64,000 nt of DNA from Ostreibacterium oceani (GTDB taxonomy: Bacteria; Pseudomonadota; Gammaproteobacteria; Cardiobacteriales; Ostreibacteriaceae): NCBI RefSeq assembly GCF_009362845.1, contig NZ_WHNW01000002.1, positions 186,001 through 250,000 of the forward strand, in the 5' to 3' direction. The notes below the pieces were generated by a model. That model did not search any database, had not been told where the DNA came from, and was given only the letters and a program-made list of their open reading frames with translations. Positions within the stretch are counted from its first letter, which is position 1. Each line of letters starts with the position of its first letter. Position numbers and translations under genes: made by a program. Below, in pieces: positions 45,795-54,849 of the stretch.

Positions 45795-47037
45795 AAGCTA
45801 GCGCCCTCGCAGGGTCAGTTCTAGCCGCTTTAAATGCGGGGTAAATCGTCGCGAGAAAACTTAACAACAACGCACACAATGCAATTAACACAATCACACC
45901 GACTTCAATTTTTGGGTTCAAACTCGAAATAAAATAAAGCTCAGCAGGCAACCTAAACCCAAAATTAGCTTCTAGAAACTGCATCAGATTAGGGACTTGC
46001 TTAGCAAATAACACACCACCGACCACACCCAAAATAGTGCCAATCAACCCCAATGCCGTGCCCTGTATCATAAAAACCCGTTGAATGGTTTGCGGCGTCA
46101 CGCCAATGGTACGCAATATCGCAATATCGCTTTGTTTATCATTAACCACCATCACCAGTGTCGATAAAATATTAAACGCAGCCACCATTACGATAATTAA
46201 TAAGATAAAAAACATCGCCGCTTTTTCAACTTTGACGGCATCGAAATACGTACGGTTTTGCGAAGTCCAGTCAATCGCATAGTATGGCGATGGCAATGCC
46301 TGATTGAGTGATTCGGTTAGCGTTTGCGCGGCAAACAAATCCGCCAGTTTTAATTGGTAACCATCATAACCTGAGCGCTGAAACAGCGTCGCCGCATCAT
46401 CAATATCAATCAAAATCAAACCCGTGTCATACAAAAAATGTCCCGATTCAAATAGCGAAATCACAGTAAATCGTTTGATCCGCGGGATAATACCAGCGGC
46501 CGAAACTGTGGTTTTGGGAACGACCAAAGTCAGTTTATCACCCGGGTAGATACCCAGTTGGTCAGACAGTGATTTGCCGATAATGACATTGAATTCGCCC
46601 GGTGCTAAGCCATTGACTTCATCACCTAAGCTCGCAATGACTTCTGAGACAGCAGGCTCGCGGGCCGCATCAATGCCTTTGACCTGAACCCCTTGGTAGC
46701 TTTGCCCTATGCCGATAAGGGCTTGGCCTTCGATGTAAGGAGCGCTCGCGATAATTTGTTCGATTTCTGGATTATCTTGGCTGTCGGGCAATACGTCGGC
46801 AATATCAACGCTGGGGTCAATATAATCCTGCACACCGACGATTTTTGCATGTGCCGTCATCGAGAGGATTTTTTCCCTGACTTCACTGGTGACGCCGTTC
46901 ATAACAGATAGCACCACAATCAAAGCCATAATGCCCACCGCAATGCCGAGCACAGAAACGACCGAGATAAAAGACACAAAACCCTTGCCTTTGGTCGCAC
47001 TCAGATAACGTTTCCCAATATAAAAAGACAAATTCAT
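45787..47037 (-). CDS. lolC: Lipoprotein-releasing system membrane subunit (LolC/LolE type)
   Basis: 416 residues with an N-terminal helix (SFISVVSVLGIAVGIMALIVVLSVMNG in part), a large periplasmic domain (about 50-265) and three C-terminal helices of the MacB/FtsX permease fold. The N-terminal FYIGKRYLSA is a family signature. Only one such subunit is present here, with no second lolE, so this species may use a homodimeric LolF-type transporter. Confidence 0.93.
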   Translation of the reverse strand: MNLSFYIGKRYLSATKGKGFVSFISVVSVLGIAVGIMALIVVLSVMNGVTSEVREKILSMTAHAKIVGVQDYIDPSVDIADVLPDSQDNPEIEQIIASAPYIEGQALIGIGQSYQGVQVKGIDAAREPAVSEVIASLGDEVNGLAPGEFNVIIGKSLSDQLGIYPGDKLTLVVPKTTVSAAGIIPRIKRFTVISLFESGHFLYDTGLILIDIDDAATLFQRSGYDGYQLKLADLFAAQTLTESLNQALPSPYYAIDWTSQNRTYFDAVKVEKAAMFFILLIIVMVAAFNILSTLVMVVNDKQSDIAILRTIGVTPQTIQRVFMIQGTALGLIGTILGVVGGVLFAKQVPNLMQFLEANFGFRLPAELYFISSLNPKIEVGVIVLIALCALLLSFLATIYPAFKAARTDPARALAYE

Positions 47038-47173
47038 GATAATTAGGCAAAGCCTCGATGACCGTTATTTATTCGTTATTCACAGCAGGAAAGCAGTCAG
47101 AACAACAGTTATTTATAGCATATCAATATGCTTAAACCAACCTCTTGAACTTAACCCTGCGAATCCATCTGGG

Positions 47174-47587
47174 TTATTTTTTCTCTAGTGGCAACCCATC
47201 TAACAGCCACTGTCTAACACCACCTTGTAAATGATAAACCGCATTAAACCCACTTTTTTTCAAGCGCCCAAGTGCGACCTGAGAGCTTCGACCGCTATCG
47301 CAATATAGCGCGATTGGTTTATCTTTGGCCTGCGATGCTAATTTATCTAACAGTGCCTCTAGGGTCATATTTTGCGCGCCGACAATATGACCACGCTGGT
47401 ATGCCGACTCATCACGCAAGTCAACTAATGTGGCGCCATCATTAATCATTCTCGAAAAGGCCGCACTCGATAGCAGCTGGTGCTTTGCGCCGCCTCGCAT
47501 AAATTCGGTCACCAACAGATAAACCAACAAGCCAATTGATACGGCAAACAAAAAAATATTCTGGTGGAAAAAGGCTTCAAACGTCAT
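47174..47587 (-). CDS. Membrane-anchored rhodanese-like protein
   Basis: 137 residues. An N-terminal membrane helix (about 10-27) precedes a rhodanese domain with ATLVDLRDESAYQRGHIVGA and the catalytic loop YCDSGRSSQ, with Cys96 as the sulphur-carrying residue. This resembles YibN-type proteins. It likely transfers sulphur at the membrane. It is isolated between lolC and a repeat-rich gap. Confidence 0.88.
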   Translation of the reverse strand: MTFEAFFHQNIFLFAVSIGLLVYLLVTEFMRGGAKHQLLSSAAFSRMINDGATLVDLRDESAYQRGHIVGAQNMTLEALLDKLASQAKDKPIALYCDSGRSSQVALGRLKKSGFNAVYHLQGGVRQWLLDGLPLEKK

Positions 47588-47767
47588 CGGGGTCTCTCAG
47601 CTAAAGCGTGGTTAACAAAATCAATCGCATATTATACGTCAAATCGCTACGTAATACAGTGGCAAAATGTCGTTTTTCTAAACAATGGCATTAAACATGG
47701 CATTAAAAACACCATTAAACCTACCTTAAACCCTGTCCTCAAGTGATATCATGGTGGGAGGTGATTG

Positions 47768-47815
47768 GCGTATTTTACCGCGCATTTTGTCGCGTATTTT
47801 ATCGCGTATCTTACA
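47768..47815. repeat. 12-bp tandem repeat
   Basis: Four head-to-tail units of GCGTATTTTATC type (47768, 47780, 47792, 47804), differing at one to three positions each. Confidence 0.85.
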
Positions 47816-47880
47816 CTAACTTACAACCAAAACGGTGATATGATACCCTACATACCTTGTTGGTCTTAAGCTAGACCCCT

Positions 47881-47940
47881 GCGCATTAGACCTTGAGCTG
47901 ACCCTGCGCATTAGACCTTGAGCTGACCCTGCGCATTAGA
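47881..47940. repeat. 25-bp tandem repeat
   Basis: A 25-bp unit beginning GCGCATTAGACC and ending GACCCT occurs exactly at 47881-47905 and 47906-47930, plus ten bases of a third copy. Confidence 0.9.
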
Positions 47941-47960
47941 TTACAGCGCTTGAATGTCTT

Positions 47961-48030
47961 GTTATACCAACCGTTATAGCAACCGTTATAGCAACCGTTA
48001 TAGCAACCACTATGCCAACCGTTATACAAA
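47961..48030. repeat. 12-bp tandem repeat upstream of chrA
   Basis: Five to six copies of GTTATAGCAACC (47961, 47973, 47985, 47997, 48009 degenerate, 48021 partial), ending about 40 bp before the chrA start. Each unit brings a GTTATA, so the array resembles repeated -10-like elements. Confidence 0.9.
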
Positions 48031-48069
48031 GTTTATACAAAAATAATCCAAAAATAATCCAAAGACGCT

Positions 48070-49422
48070 ATGCAAACCACGTTACAGACACCTTTATTTC
48101 GTGAATTTTTTCGCACTTGGCTCCATATTGGCCTAGTCTCTTTTGGTGGACCTGCGGCACAAATTGCCTTAATGCACCGCTTGATCGTCGATGAGAAAAG
48201 ATGGCTATCAGAGACTCAGTTTCTGAATGCGCTCAATTTTTGTATGCTATTGCCTGGACCAGAAGCCATGCAACTCGCGACCTATTGCGGCTGGCGCCAA
48301 CGTGGCATGATAGGCGGCGTGATTAGTGGCGGTTTATTTGTGCTGCCAGGCGCCATCATTATCGCGCTACTCGCCGCCTGCTACGTGCACTATGCTGATG
48401 TCAGCTTGGTGCAAAGCGCCTTTGTTGGTATCAAGGCCGCCGTAATTATGATTATACTCCAGGCGCTCTTGCGGATTAGCCAGCGTGTTTTGCTTAGCCT
48501 GCACCATCAATTCATCGCATTAGCGGCTTTTTTGGCACTTTTTTTGCTGCAACTGCCTTATCCCTTGGTTATCTTTGGCGCAGCAAGTGCGGGGTATTTT
48601 TTATTCCGAAAACCCAATAAATCACCGTTAACGACCAACTTAACAACCGCCACCACAACCGCCACCACAACGGCCACCACGGCACCAGCACACAGCAAAC
48701 CCTGCCATCAAACCACGATAAGAACCCTTGTTATCGGGATTAGCTTATGGGCATCACCCCTGCTGGCCACCTACGCTTTATTTGGTAAAAACATGCTCTT
48801 TGACATGGGCGTTTTTTTCTCTAAACTGGCGGTTATTAGCTTTGGCGGCGCCTATGCCGTGCTTGCCTACATGACACAAACACTCGTCCAAGAAAATGGC
48901 TGGATAAGCACACCACAAATGATAGACGCGCTGGGGCTCGCCGAATCAACCCCTGGCCCATTAATTTTAGTGACTGAATTCACCGCGTATATCGCTGCTT
49001 ATTACGAATATGGCACCTGGTATGCAATCGCTGCTACGCTAATGACCCTATGGGTTACCTTTGTGCCATGCTATTTGTGGATCTTTATTGGCGCACCCTA
49101 CCTACAATGGCTCAGTCAGATGCCTACGCTAAAAAACATACTCAGCGGTATTACCGCAGGCATTGTCGGGGTCATGTTAAATTTAGGCATTTGGTTTGCA
49201 TTAACCGTTTATTTCCAAGAAATCAAACAAACCACCTCATTTTTAGGCGTTCAATTGCCCACGGCCTTACCCACGGTTTCGCTGTCCGCATTTGACATGA
49301 TACCGTTTGCCATCAGTCTGTTGGCTGCCGCTTTATTGTTTAAATACAAAACCAATCTATTGCTGACGTTGGCGTTATGCGCGTTAACGGCAGCAGGACT
49401 GGGAATGATATTATCTGCCTAA
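48070..49422 (+). CDS. chrA: Chromate transporter family protein ChrA
   Basis: 450 residues with two homologous CHR domains (about 10-180 and 245-440). Signatures: FREFFRTWLHIGLVSFGGPAAQIALM and LLPGPEAMQLATYCGWR in the first half; FFSKLAVISFGGAYAVLAYM and LGLAESTPGPLILVTEF in the second. ChrA effluxes chromate from the cytoplasm; some homologues may carry sulphate. The linker between halves contains a TTAT-rich repeat from a 12-bp tandem at about 48642-48681. No chrB regulator is adjacent. Confidence 0.93.
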   Translation: MQTTLQTPLFREFFRTWLHIGLVSFGGPAAQIALMHRLIVDEKRWLSETQFLNALNFCMLLPGPEAMQLATYCGWRQRGMIGGVISGGLFVLPGAIIIALLAACYVHYADVSLVQSAFVGIKAAVIMIILQALLRISQRVLLSLHHQFIALAAFLALFLLQLPYPLVIFGAASAGYFLFRKPNKSPLTTNLTTATTTATTTATTAPAHSKPCHQTTIRTLVIGISLWASPLLATYALFGKNMLFDMGVFFSKLAVISFGGAYAVLAYMTQTLVQENGWISTPQMIDALGLAESTPGPLILVTEFTAYIAAYYEYGTWYAIAATLMTLWVTFVPCYLWIFIGAPYLQWLSQMPTLKNILSGITAGIVGVMLNLGIWFALTVYFQEIKQTTSFLGVQLPTALPTVSLSAFDMIPFAISLLAAALLFKYKTNLLLTLALCALTAAGLGMILSA

Positions 49423-49460
49423 CCGCAGGTATGCCAGTACCCGCTTAATCAAAATGCCCT

Positions 49461-49507
49461 TAGTTAATCGCTAGTCGTTAATCGCTAATCGCTAGTCGTT
49501 AATCGGC
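49461..49507. repeat. 14-bp and 7-bp tandem repeats spanning a stop codon
   Basis: TAGTCGTTAATCGC-type units, alternating with a 7-bp TAATCGC, run through the stop codon (TTA at 49499-49501) of the PhnA-like gene. Several TTA/CTA triplets provide repeated stops. Confidence 0.85.
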
Positions 49508-49852
49508 TACCTTTTTGACAAAGATTGATTTCAACGCCATCGGGCCAATACCTGGTATTTTGCAGTCAATATCATGATCGCCGTCGACTAAGCGAATATT
49601 TTTGACTTTTGTACCGACTTTGACCACAGAGGATGAGCCTTTGACTTTTAAATCCTTAATGACACTCACGGTATCACCGTCCTGTAATGGCGTGCCATTG
49701 GCATCTAGCACGGTTTTCACATCAGAGACTTCATGCGCGGCATCCTTTGTCCATTCATGCCCGCATTCGGGGCAAATAAGCAACCCGCCATCCTCATAGG
49801 TATAAGCTGATTGGCACGCTGGGCATGACGGTAATTCATTTATCCAGTTCAT
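49499..49852 (-). CDS. PhnA/YjdM-like zinc-ribbon protein
   Basis: 117 residues from ATG 49852. An N-terminal zinc ribbon (CPAC near residue 10 and CPEC near residue 29) precedes a C-terminal domain with [26 protein letters not shown] and [18 protein letters not shown], as in the E. coli YjdM family (formerly PhnA), whose role is unknown despite the phosphonate name. The start overlaps the upstream stop (ATGA), so it is coupled to the DUF21-CBS gene. Confidence 0.9.
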   Translation of the reverse strand: MNWINELPSCPACQSAYTYEDGGLLICPECGHEWTKDAAHEVSDVKTVLDANGTPLQDGDTVSVIKDLKVKGSSSVVKVGTKVKNIRLVDGDHDIDCKIPGIGPMALKSIFVKKVAD

Positions 49853-50874
49853 TTTTTCTTGGCCTGCCATTGTTTTTTAGCATACTGCTGCATATCCGCT
49901 ACGCGGTCTTTTTCATCTAAGATTTCCAGCCCAATCAAGGTCTCAATAATGTCTTCTAACGTCACGATACCATCTAAGCCACCATATTCATCAATCACTG
50001 ATGCAATGTGTGCGCGATTTTTTGACAGCTGCTCCCATGCATCAAATAATACCGTATTGTCAGGCAACACACCAATGTCACGCTTGATATCTTTAAGGCA
50101 TAAATCACTTTCTGAACTAGCTAACTTTTCAAAAATCTCAGCGCGCAACACATACCCCGTCACATGGTCTTTACTGCCTTCATAAACGGGAATTCTCGAA
50201 AAATGATACGTTGATTTCTCCGCAAAAAAGTCTGTCAGTGTCATGGCCTGATCGGCTGCGACAACTACCGTTCTTGGTGTCATCACTTGGGAAACCGTTT
50301 TATGCTTTAATTTCACTAAATTTTGCATGATTTTGTTTTCCTCAGATGAAAACACGCCCTCTTGTGTTGCCATGTTGGCCATGGCGGAGAGTTCTTCTCG
50401 GCTAGTCGTTGCCATCGATTTATCCTTAGACAACAAACGGGTGATGTAGGACGACGCGACAACCAATGGGTAAGTAATGAATAGACAAATCTTTAACAGC
50501 TTAACAACAACGCCAACCAGCGGCCTCGCGTAGTTCGCGCCTAGCGTTTTAGGGATGATTTCAGTCACCACCAAAATCAAAATCGTCAAAATCGCCGACA
50601 CAAGGCCAAAATACGCCTCCCCAAAGACGATAGTTGCTTGCGCGCCCACGCCAGCCGCCCCTACCGTATGCGCAACGGTATTTAATGACAGTATAGCCGA
50701 CAACGGCCTATCAATATCTGCTTTGAGTTCCAACATCGCTTTTGCACTGTTATCGCCCGCCTCTGCAATCGATTTTAGGTAAGCGTTCGGCACAGACAAC
50801 AGTACCGCTTCCATAATCGAGCAGATAAACGAGACAAAAAGCGCAATAAATAAATAGACAAATAATAAAATCAT
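49849..50874 (-). CDS. DUF21 (CNNM) and CBS domain membrane protein
   Basis: 341 residues. The N-terminal DUF21/CNNM domain (about 1-175) has three to four helices; a CBS pair follows (about 190-320; [39 protein letters not shown]). The C-terminal CorC_HlyC domain found in longer relatives is missing. Such proteins are linked to magnesium or cobalt transport. The start has a strong GGAG Shine-Dalgarno. Confidence 0.9.
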   Translation of the reverse strand: MILLFVYLFIALFVSFICSIMEAVLLSVPNAYLKSIAEAGDNSAKAMLELKADIDRPLSAILSLNTVAHTVGAAGVGAQATIVFGEAYFGLVSAILTILILVVTEIIPKTLGANYARPLVGVVVKLLKICLFITYPLVVASSYITRLLSKDKSMATTSREELSAMANMATQEGVFSSEENKIMQNLVKLKHKTVSQVMTPRTVVVAADQAMTLTDFFAEKSTYHFSRIPVYEGSKDHVTGYVLRAEIFEKLASSESDLCLKDIKRDIGVLPDNTVLFDAWEQLSKNRAHIASVIDEYGGLDGIVTLEDIIETLIGLEILDEKDRVADMQQYAKKQWQAKKK

Positions 50875-50929
50875 TAGGTTCTCCTAGGTACCAACCAATC
50901 AACAATAAACAACAATAAAGGACAATTAA

Positions 50930-51976
50930 CTAGAGCGCGTTAAGCCACTCATCAATCCAATTACGGCGCTCTGATTCGATTAGCGCCGTATCCAACAGCG
51001 GGAGCGACATCGGCTTTGCCGTCTCACTAAATATCGGTGGCATTGCTATGTCCACCACAGGATACATCCAGTTACTGGTGGGGATTTCTTGTTGAAACGC
51101 CTCGCTCAACATAAATTGCAAAAACGCATTGGCTAGTTCAGGCGCTTGGCTGTGTTTGGGAATAGCGGCCACTTCGACCTGCAAGTAATGCCCTGCGGTA
51201 AACGTTGCGGCTTGGTATTGGCTGTCGTTCTCAATCATATGATGGTAAAAGGGTGATGTCGTATAGCTTAACACCATATCCGATTCGCCTTTTAAAAACA
51301 ACCCATAAGCCTCACTCCAGCCGCGCGTGGTGGTGACCACATTATCAGACAATCGCTGCCAAATTGAGGGTGCTTTATCGCCATAAGCTGCCTTTATCCA
51401 CAGTAACAAGCCCAACCCTGGCGAGCTGGTGCGTGGATCCTGAATGATGATTTTTATGTCACTATCAGCCAATGCGTCGAATGATTGTGGCACATCAGTT
51501 AAGCGATTTTGATCGTAAACAAACGCAAAATATCCATAATCAAACGGCAGATAAACTGAGCTATCCCAAGCAATCGGCAAGGTTAATTGCGCGTTATCGA
51601 TTTGGTGTGGTACGAATAATCCAGCCGCATCCGCTATCCCCATCAGATTTTGGTCCAAACCAATCACTAGGTCGGCAATGCTCCGCTCACCTTCGATTTT
51701 AAGCCGAGTTAGTATGGATTGTGCATCACCAAAATGGTGGTACTTGACTTCACATTGGCACTGTTTTTCAAATAGTGGCGTGACCGCCTCAGTGATACCG
51801 CCTTGGACAAAACTGCTGTAGGTGTAAATATCTAGCGTGTTGTTATTGTTGCTATTATTGACGTTATCATTTGCATTCTCTTCGGTGTTAGCGTTAATGA
51901 TACTCACTTGCAAAAAAAGCAAGCATATCAATCCTAATCTCATCATTTGCTGTGTTATCGTATGGCGATTTTGCAC
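50930..51976 (-). CDS. ThiB-like periplasmic thiamine-binding protein, orphan
   Basis: 348 residues. A GTG start (GAGG 8 nt upstream) gives a signal peptide (MMRLGLICLLFLQVSIINA), an Asn-rich linker, then the family-1 binding fold with ThiB hallmarks: LDIYTYSSF, ADLVIGLDQNL, IIQDPRTSSPGLGLLLW, GESDMVLSYTTSPFYH and TSNWMYPVV. It would deliver thiamine or its phosphates to ThiP/ThiQ, but neither gene is adjacent. Confidence 0.87.
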   Translation of the reverse strand: MQNRHTITQQMMRLGLICLLFLQVSIINANTEENANDNVNNSNNNNTLDIYTYSSFVQGGITEAVTPLFEKQCQCEVKYHHFGDAQSILTRLKIEGERSIADLVIGLDQNLMGIADAAGLFVPHQIDNAQLTLPIAWDSSVYLPFDYGYFAFVYDQNRLTDVPQSFDALADSDIKIIIQDPRTSSPGLGLLLWIKAAYGDKAPSIWQRLSDNVVTTTRGWSEAYGLFLKGESDMVLSYTTSPFYHHMIENDSQYQAATFTAGHYLQVEVAAIPKHSQAPELANAFLQFMLSEAFQQEIPTSNWMYPVVDIAMPPIFSETAKPMSLPLLDTALIESERRNWIDEWLNAL

Positions 51977-52007
51977 CCTATCTACCTCTCAATTATTTGT
52001 CTTGTGT

Positions 52008-52937
52008 TTAAAAATGGTCAATCCCCTGATTGAGCCCTAGCTGCTGCAAACTGCTGTCATTATCCGACCAATTTTCTTTGATTTTAACCCAAGTACGCAA
52101 CTCAACGGGCTGTCCGAGCAACAATTGTAATTCCTTTCGTGCTTGCGTACCAATCATCTTAATAATTTTACCGCCTTTGCCGACGACAATCGGTTTTTGG
52201 CTGGCACGTTCTAACAAAATAGTCACAAATATTTGCACCTTGCCATCGACTTCTTTGTAGCTGTCGGTAATCACCGCAATTGAATAAGGAAGCTCTTGGT
52301 GTAATGCTTTGAATAGCTTTTCGCGGACAATTTCGCTGGCAATAAAGCGCATACTTGCCGTTGTCAGCTGATCGTCTGGGTAAATTTTGTCACCCAGTGG
52401 CAGATAATTCGCAATCACGTCCAGTAAATGCGACACGTTGCGATTTTTAAGGGCTGAAACGGGGACAATTTCTGCGTATGGATAGCGCGTTGACATCGCT
52501 TCAATCTCAGGAATAATAGCGTCCATGTTTGACAACAAGTCCATCTTATTAAGTACCGCAATCACAGGAATATCATGCCGCTTGAGCAACTGCAACACAT
52601 AGTCATCGTCTGTCGTCCAGCGCGTGCTATCACAAATATGGACAATCACGTCGACTTGCTCCAACGCCAGACGTGCCGATTTATTCATGTACTGATTAAT
52701 TTTTTTATCGGCTTGTTGGTGCAGCCCTGGGGTATCAACAAAAATATATTGCGCCTTTTCACTGGTGTGAATTCCTAATAGATTTTGGCGTGTCGTTTGT
52801 GGCTTGCGCGAGGTTATCGCCAGTTTTTCCCCCAAAATATAATTCAATAGCGTTGACTTGCCTACATTTGGGCGACCGACAATCCCAATGTAGCCTAGTT
52901 TATAGTGTTTATTTGTCTTTTTATCTGTTGTATTCAT
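52008..52937 (-). CDS. era: GTPase Era
   Basis: 309 residues from ATG 52937. An essential GTPase that binds the 3' end of 16S rRNA during 30S assembly. G motifs: GRPNVGKST (G1), DTPGLH (G3), NKMD (G4), and the C-terminal KH domain has PIVVGKGGKIIKMIG. Two upstream in-frame ATGs (52967, 52982) lie in a 15-bp repeat encoding MNTDP; 52937 has the better upstream GGA. It is the last gene of lepA-lepB-rnc-era, separated from rnc by a repeat-filled gap. Confidence 0.95.
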   Translation of the reverse strand: MNTTDKKTNKHYKLGYIGIVGRPNVGKSTLLNYILGEKLAITSRKPQTTRQNLLGIHTSEKAQYIFVDTPGLHQQADKKINQYMNKSARLALEQVDVIVHICDSTRWTTDDDYVLQLLKRHDIPVIAVLNKMDLLSNMDAIIPEIEAMSTRYPYAEIVPVSALKNRNVSHLLDVIANYLPLGDKIYPDDQLTTASMRFIASEIVREKLFKALHQELPYSIAVITDSYKEVDGKVQIFVTILLERASQKPIVVGKGGKIIKMIGTQARKELQLLLGQPVELRTWVKIKENWSDNDSSLQQLGLNQGIDHF

Positions 52938-52960
52938 GGGTTCCGTCTTCGTAGGGTCTG

Positions 52961-52990
52961 TATTCATGGGGTCTGTATTCATGGGGTCTG
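52961..52990. repeat. 15-bp repeat duplicating the era start codon
   Basis: Two copies of TATTCATGGGGTCTG, each containing an in-frame CAT (ATG on the minus strand), with a related copy near 52931. The repeat creates alternative era starts that differ by five codons. Confidence 0.75.
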
Positions 52991-53059
52991 TGTGTCTGTA
53001 CTCGTTTGTAATGAATGTGATTTAATCACTAGCACGCATTGATTGACTGGTTATGTAGG

Positions 53060-53143
53060 CGATTAACTGAGCCGATTAACTGAGCGATTAAGTGGGCGAT
53101 TTACTGAGCAATTAACTGGCCGATTAAGTGGACGATTAACTGG
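53060..53143. repeat. 12-bp degenerate tandem array 3' of rnc
   Basis: About seven consecutive CGATTAACTGAG-type units (CGATTAAGTGGG, CGATTTACTGAG, CAATTAACTGGC and so on) between the rnc stop at 53149 and era. Most units carry TTA, a stop in minus orientation. Confidence 0.9.
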
Positions 53144-53148
53144 TTCAA

Positions 53149-53841
53149 TTACATGCCAAATTCGTGCAGTAGCGCAAGCGTTGTTTTCGCGGCTTTTTGC
53201 TCTGCTTTTTTTTTGCTGCTGGCGGTGGCGGTTGATTCGTGCGTGCCAACACGACAACAAACAACAAACTGCTTGTCGTGATCAGGCCCCGATATGGATA
53301 GTAATTCGTATTCAGGGCGGCCTTCGCCGCGGCTTTGCAAGTACTCTTGCAATTGGGTTTTTGCATCTTTCAGCACGCTGGCATCAGGCAGCTCTCGTAG
53401 GTATTTTTGATACATCGCTTCGACAATGGCATAGGTCGCATCAAAGCTATTATTATCCAAATAAATCGCCGCAACAATGGCTTCTACGGCATCCGCCAAT
53501 GTCGAATCCCGTTGATACCCACCTGTACGTAGCTCACCTGAGCCAACACGGATATAGTGTTTTAATTGCAAATCGTCGGCGATTTTAGCCAGCGTCACAC
53601 CGCGCACCATATTCGCACGCAACCGTGTCAAATCGCCTTCGTTCGCTTCGGGTCGCAAAGAAAACAACAAATCACTCAAAATCGTCTCGAGTAGCGCATC
53701 ACCCAAAAACTCTAGCCGCTCGTTGTTATGCTGACTTTTACTGCGGTGTGTCAGTGCTTGGACTAACAAGTCCCTATTGGTAAACGTATAGCCTAGGGTG
53801 TTTTCTAAGCGCGCTAAGTCTGCTTTTTCGTTATCTACCAT
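53149..53841 (-). CDS. rnc: Ribonuclease III
   Basis: 230 residues (E. coli 226). A double-strand-specific endoribonuclease processing rRNA and structured mRNAs. The catalytic signature NERLEFLGDALLETILSDLLF (in segments) is intact, with VEAIVAAIYLD for the second acidic cluster, and a C-terminal dsRNA-binding domain (KTQLQEYLQSRG...SKKKAEQKAAKTTL). It overlaps the lepB stop by 7 bp. Confidence 0.96.
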   Translation of the reverse strand: MVDNEKADLARLENTLGYTFTNRDLLVQALTHRSKSQHNNERLEFLGDALLETILSDLLFSLRPEANEGDLTRLRANMVRGVTLAKIADDLQLKHYIRVGSGELRTGGYQRDSTLADAVEAIVAAIYLDNNSFDATYAIVEAMYQKYLRELPDASVLKDAKTQLQEYLQSRGEGRPEYELLSISGPDHDKQFVVCCRVGTHESTATASSKKKAEQKAAKTTLALLHEFGM

Positions 53842-54737
53842 ATTTTTTTAAAAAAGCGATCACAATTCCCATCACCCTTAAAACAATCAAAGTTCAAAAT
53901 CACGCGCGCCGCTTTGCCTATCACAAGGCTGTCATCGACAAAGCCAAATTCACGCCCATCTGCCGAATTATCTCGATTATCACCCATGACCAAATACTGC
54001 CCTTCAGGCACGCGCCACTCACGAGGGCGGTACTGATTCGGCGGGTATTGACTGTATTGAATGGTGTGCGAATAACCACCCAAATTTTCGTTAAGCACTT
54101 CGTAATTCACTGTGACGGCCTGCCCTGCGGTGTTTAAAACGGTTTGCTGCTGTGTTTCATTGGTTTTTTCTAAGACAACGGGCTCGCCATTGAGTGTCAT
54201 GCGCCGATTGTCATAATAAACCACATCGCCTGGCAAACCAATCACGCGCTTGATATACGATTGCGATGGGTCTTTGGGGTATTTAAATACCAATACATCG
54301 CCACGCGCAATCGGCGCACCGTCGGTCAAGCGACTATTCGTAATCGGTAACCGCAATCCACGCGAAAATTTATTCACCACCAATACATCACCGACCAACA
54401 GCCCTGGCTCCATAGACCGTGACGGGATAACAAAAGGCTCATATAAAAAGCTACGCACACCCACGACAATCAGTAAAATCCAAAACAAATCGGCAAAAAA
54501 ATACACTTTGCGTTTAACGCCCGTATTGAGCTCTGCTTCTAATGCTTGCATTTTTGCCAGTCTATACGCCTGCTTTTGTTTTTTATCACGCGGCTTGGCG
54601 TATTGATTGTCTGCCGCTTTTAGTGCTTGTTGTATAGATTTAGCAAAGCTCATTCGATACACCGCATAGCATATTGCCGCGACTAAAAATAGCCCAATTA
54701 GCGCTGGCTCGAAAAATTGCCTCAATGAATCAAACAT
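53835..54737 (-). CDS. lepB: Signal peptidase I
   Basis: 300 residues. An inner-membrane protease removing signal peptides. An N-terminal helix (about 12-28) and a second hydrophobic segment (about 82-98) precede the catalytic domain. The serine is in IPSRSMEPGL, the general-base lysine in SYIKRVIGLPGD, and the conserved MGDNRDNSADGREFG box is present. A strong GAGGAA Shine-Dalgarno precedes the ATG. Confidence 0.96.
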   Translation of the reverse strand: MFDSLRQFFEPALIGLFLVAAICYAVYRMSFAKSIQQALKAADNQYAKPRDKKQKQAYRLAKMQALEAELNTGVKRKVYFFADLFWILLIVVGVRSFLYEPFVIPSRSMEPGLLVGDVLVVNKFSRGLRLPITNSRLTDGAPIARGDVLVFKYPKDPSQSYIKRVIGLPGDVVYYDNRRMTLNGEPVVLEKTNETQQQTVLNTAGQAVTVNYEVLNENLGGYSHTIQYSQYPPNQYRPREWRVPEGQYLVMGDNRDNSADGREFGFVDDSLVIGKAARVILNFDCFKGDGNCDRFFKKIW

Positions 54738-54775
54738 GTTTTTTCCTCGTTGTTAAACCAATCCGTAGGTTCTTG

Positions 54776-54820
54776 TTTCGTCTGTCGTTGTTTCGTGTGT
54801 CGTTGTTTCGTGTGTCGCTG
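54776..54820. repeat. 15-bp tandem repeat between lepA and lepB
   Basis: Three copies of TTTCGTGTGTCGTTG (54776, 54791, 54806) with one or two changes, in the 112-bp gap. Confidence 0.9.
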
Positions 54821-54849
54821 TAACAAATGCAATAAATAAACATAAACCA

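Larger units (their letters stand above)
47588..48069. other. 482-bp intergenic region built largely of short tandem repeats
   Basis: Between the divergent rhodanese and chrA genes. It holds three unrelated tandem arrays (12 bp at 47768-47815, 25 bp at 47881-47940, 12 bp at 47961-48030) and a 22-codon frame at 47751. A TATAAT on the minus strand near 47630 may serve the rhodanese gene. I see no convincing gene or RNA. Confidence 0.7.

Noticed and set aside
47881-48030. Possible replication origin iterons upstream of chrA
   Set aside because: No DnaA boxes, no replication initiator gene nearby, and similar arrays occur at many gene ends in the window.
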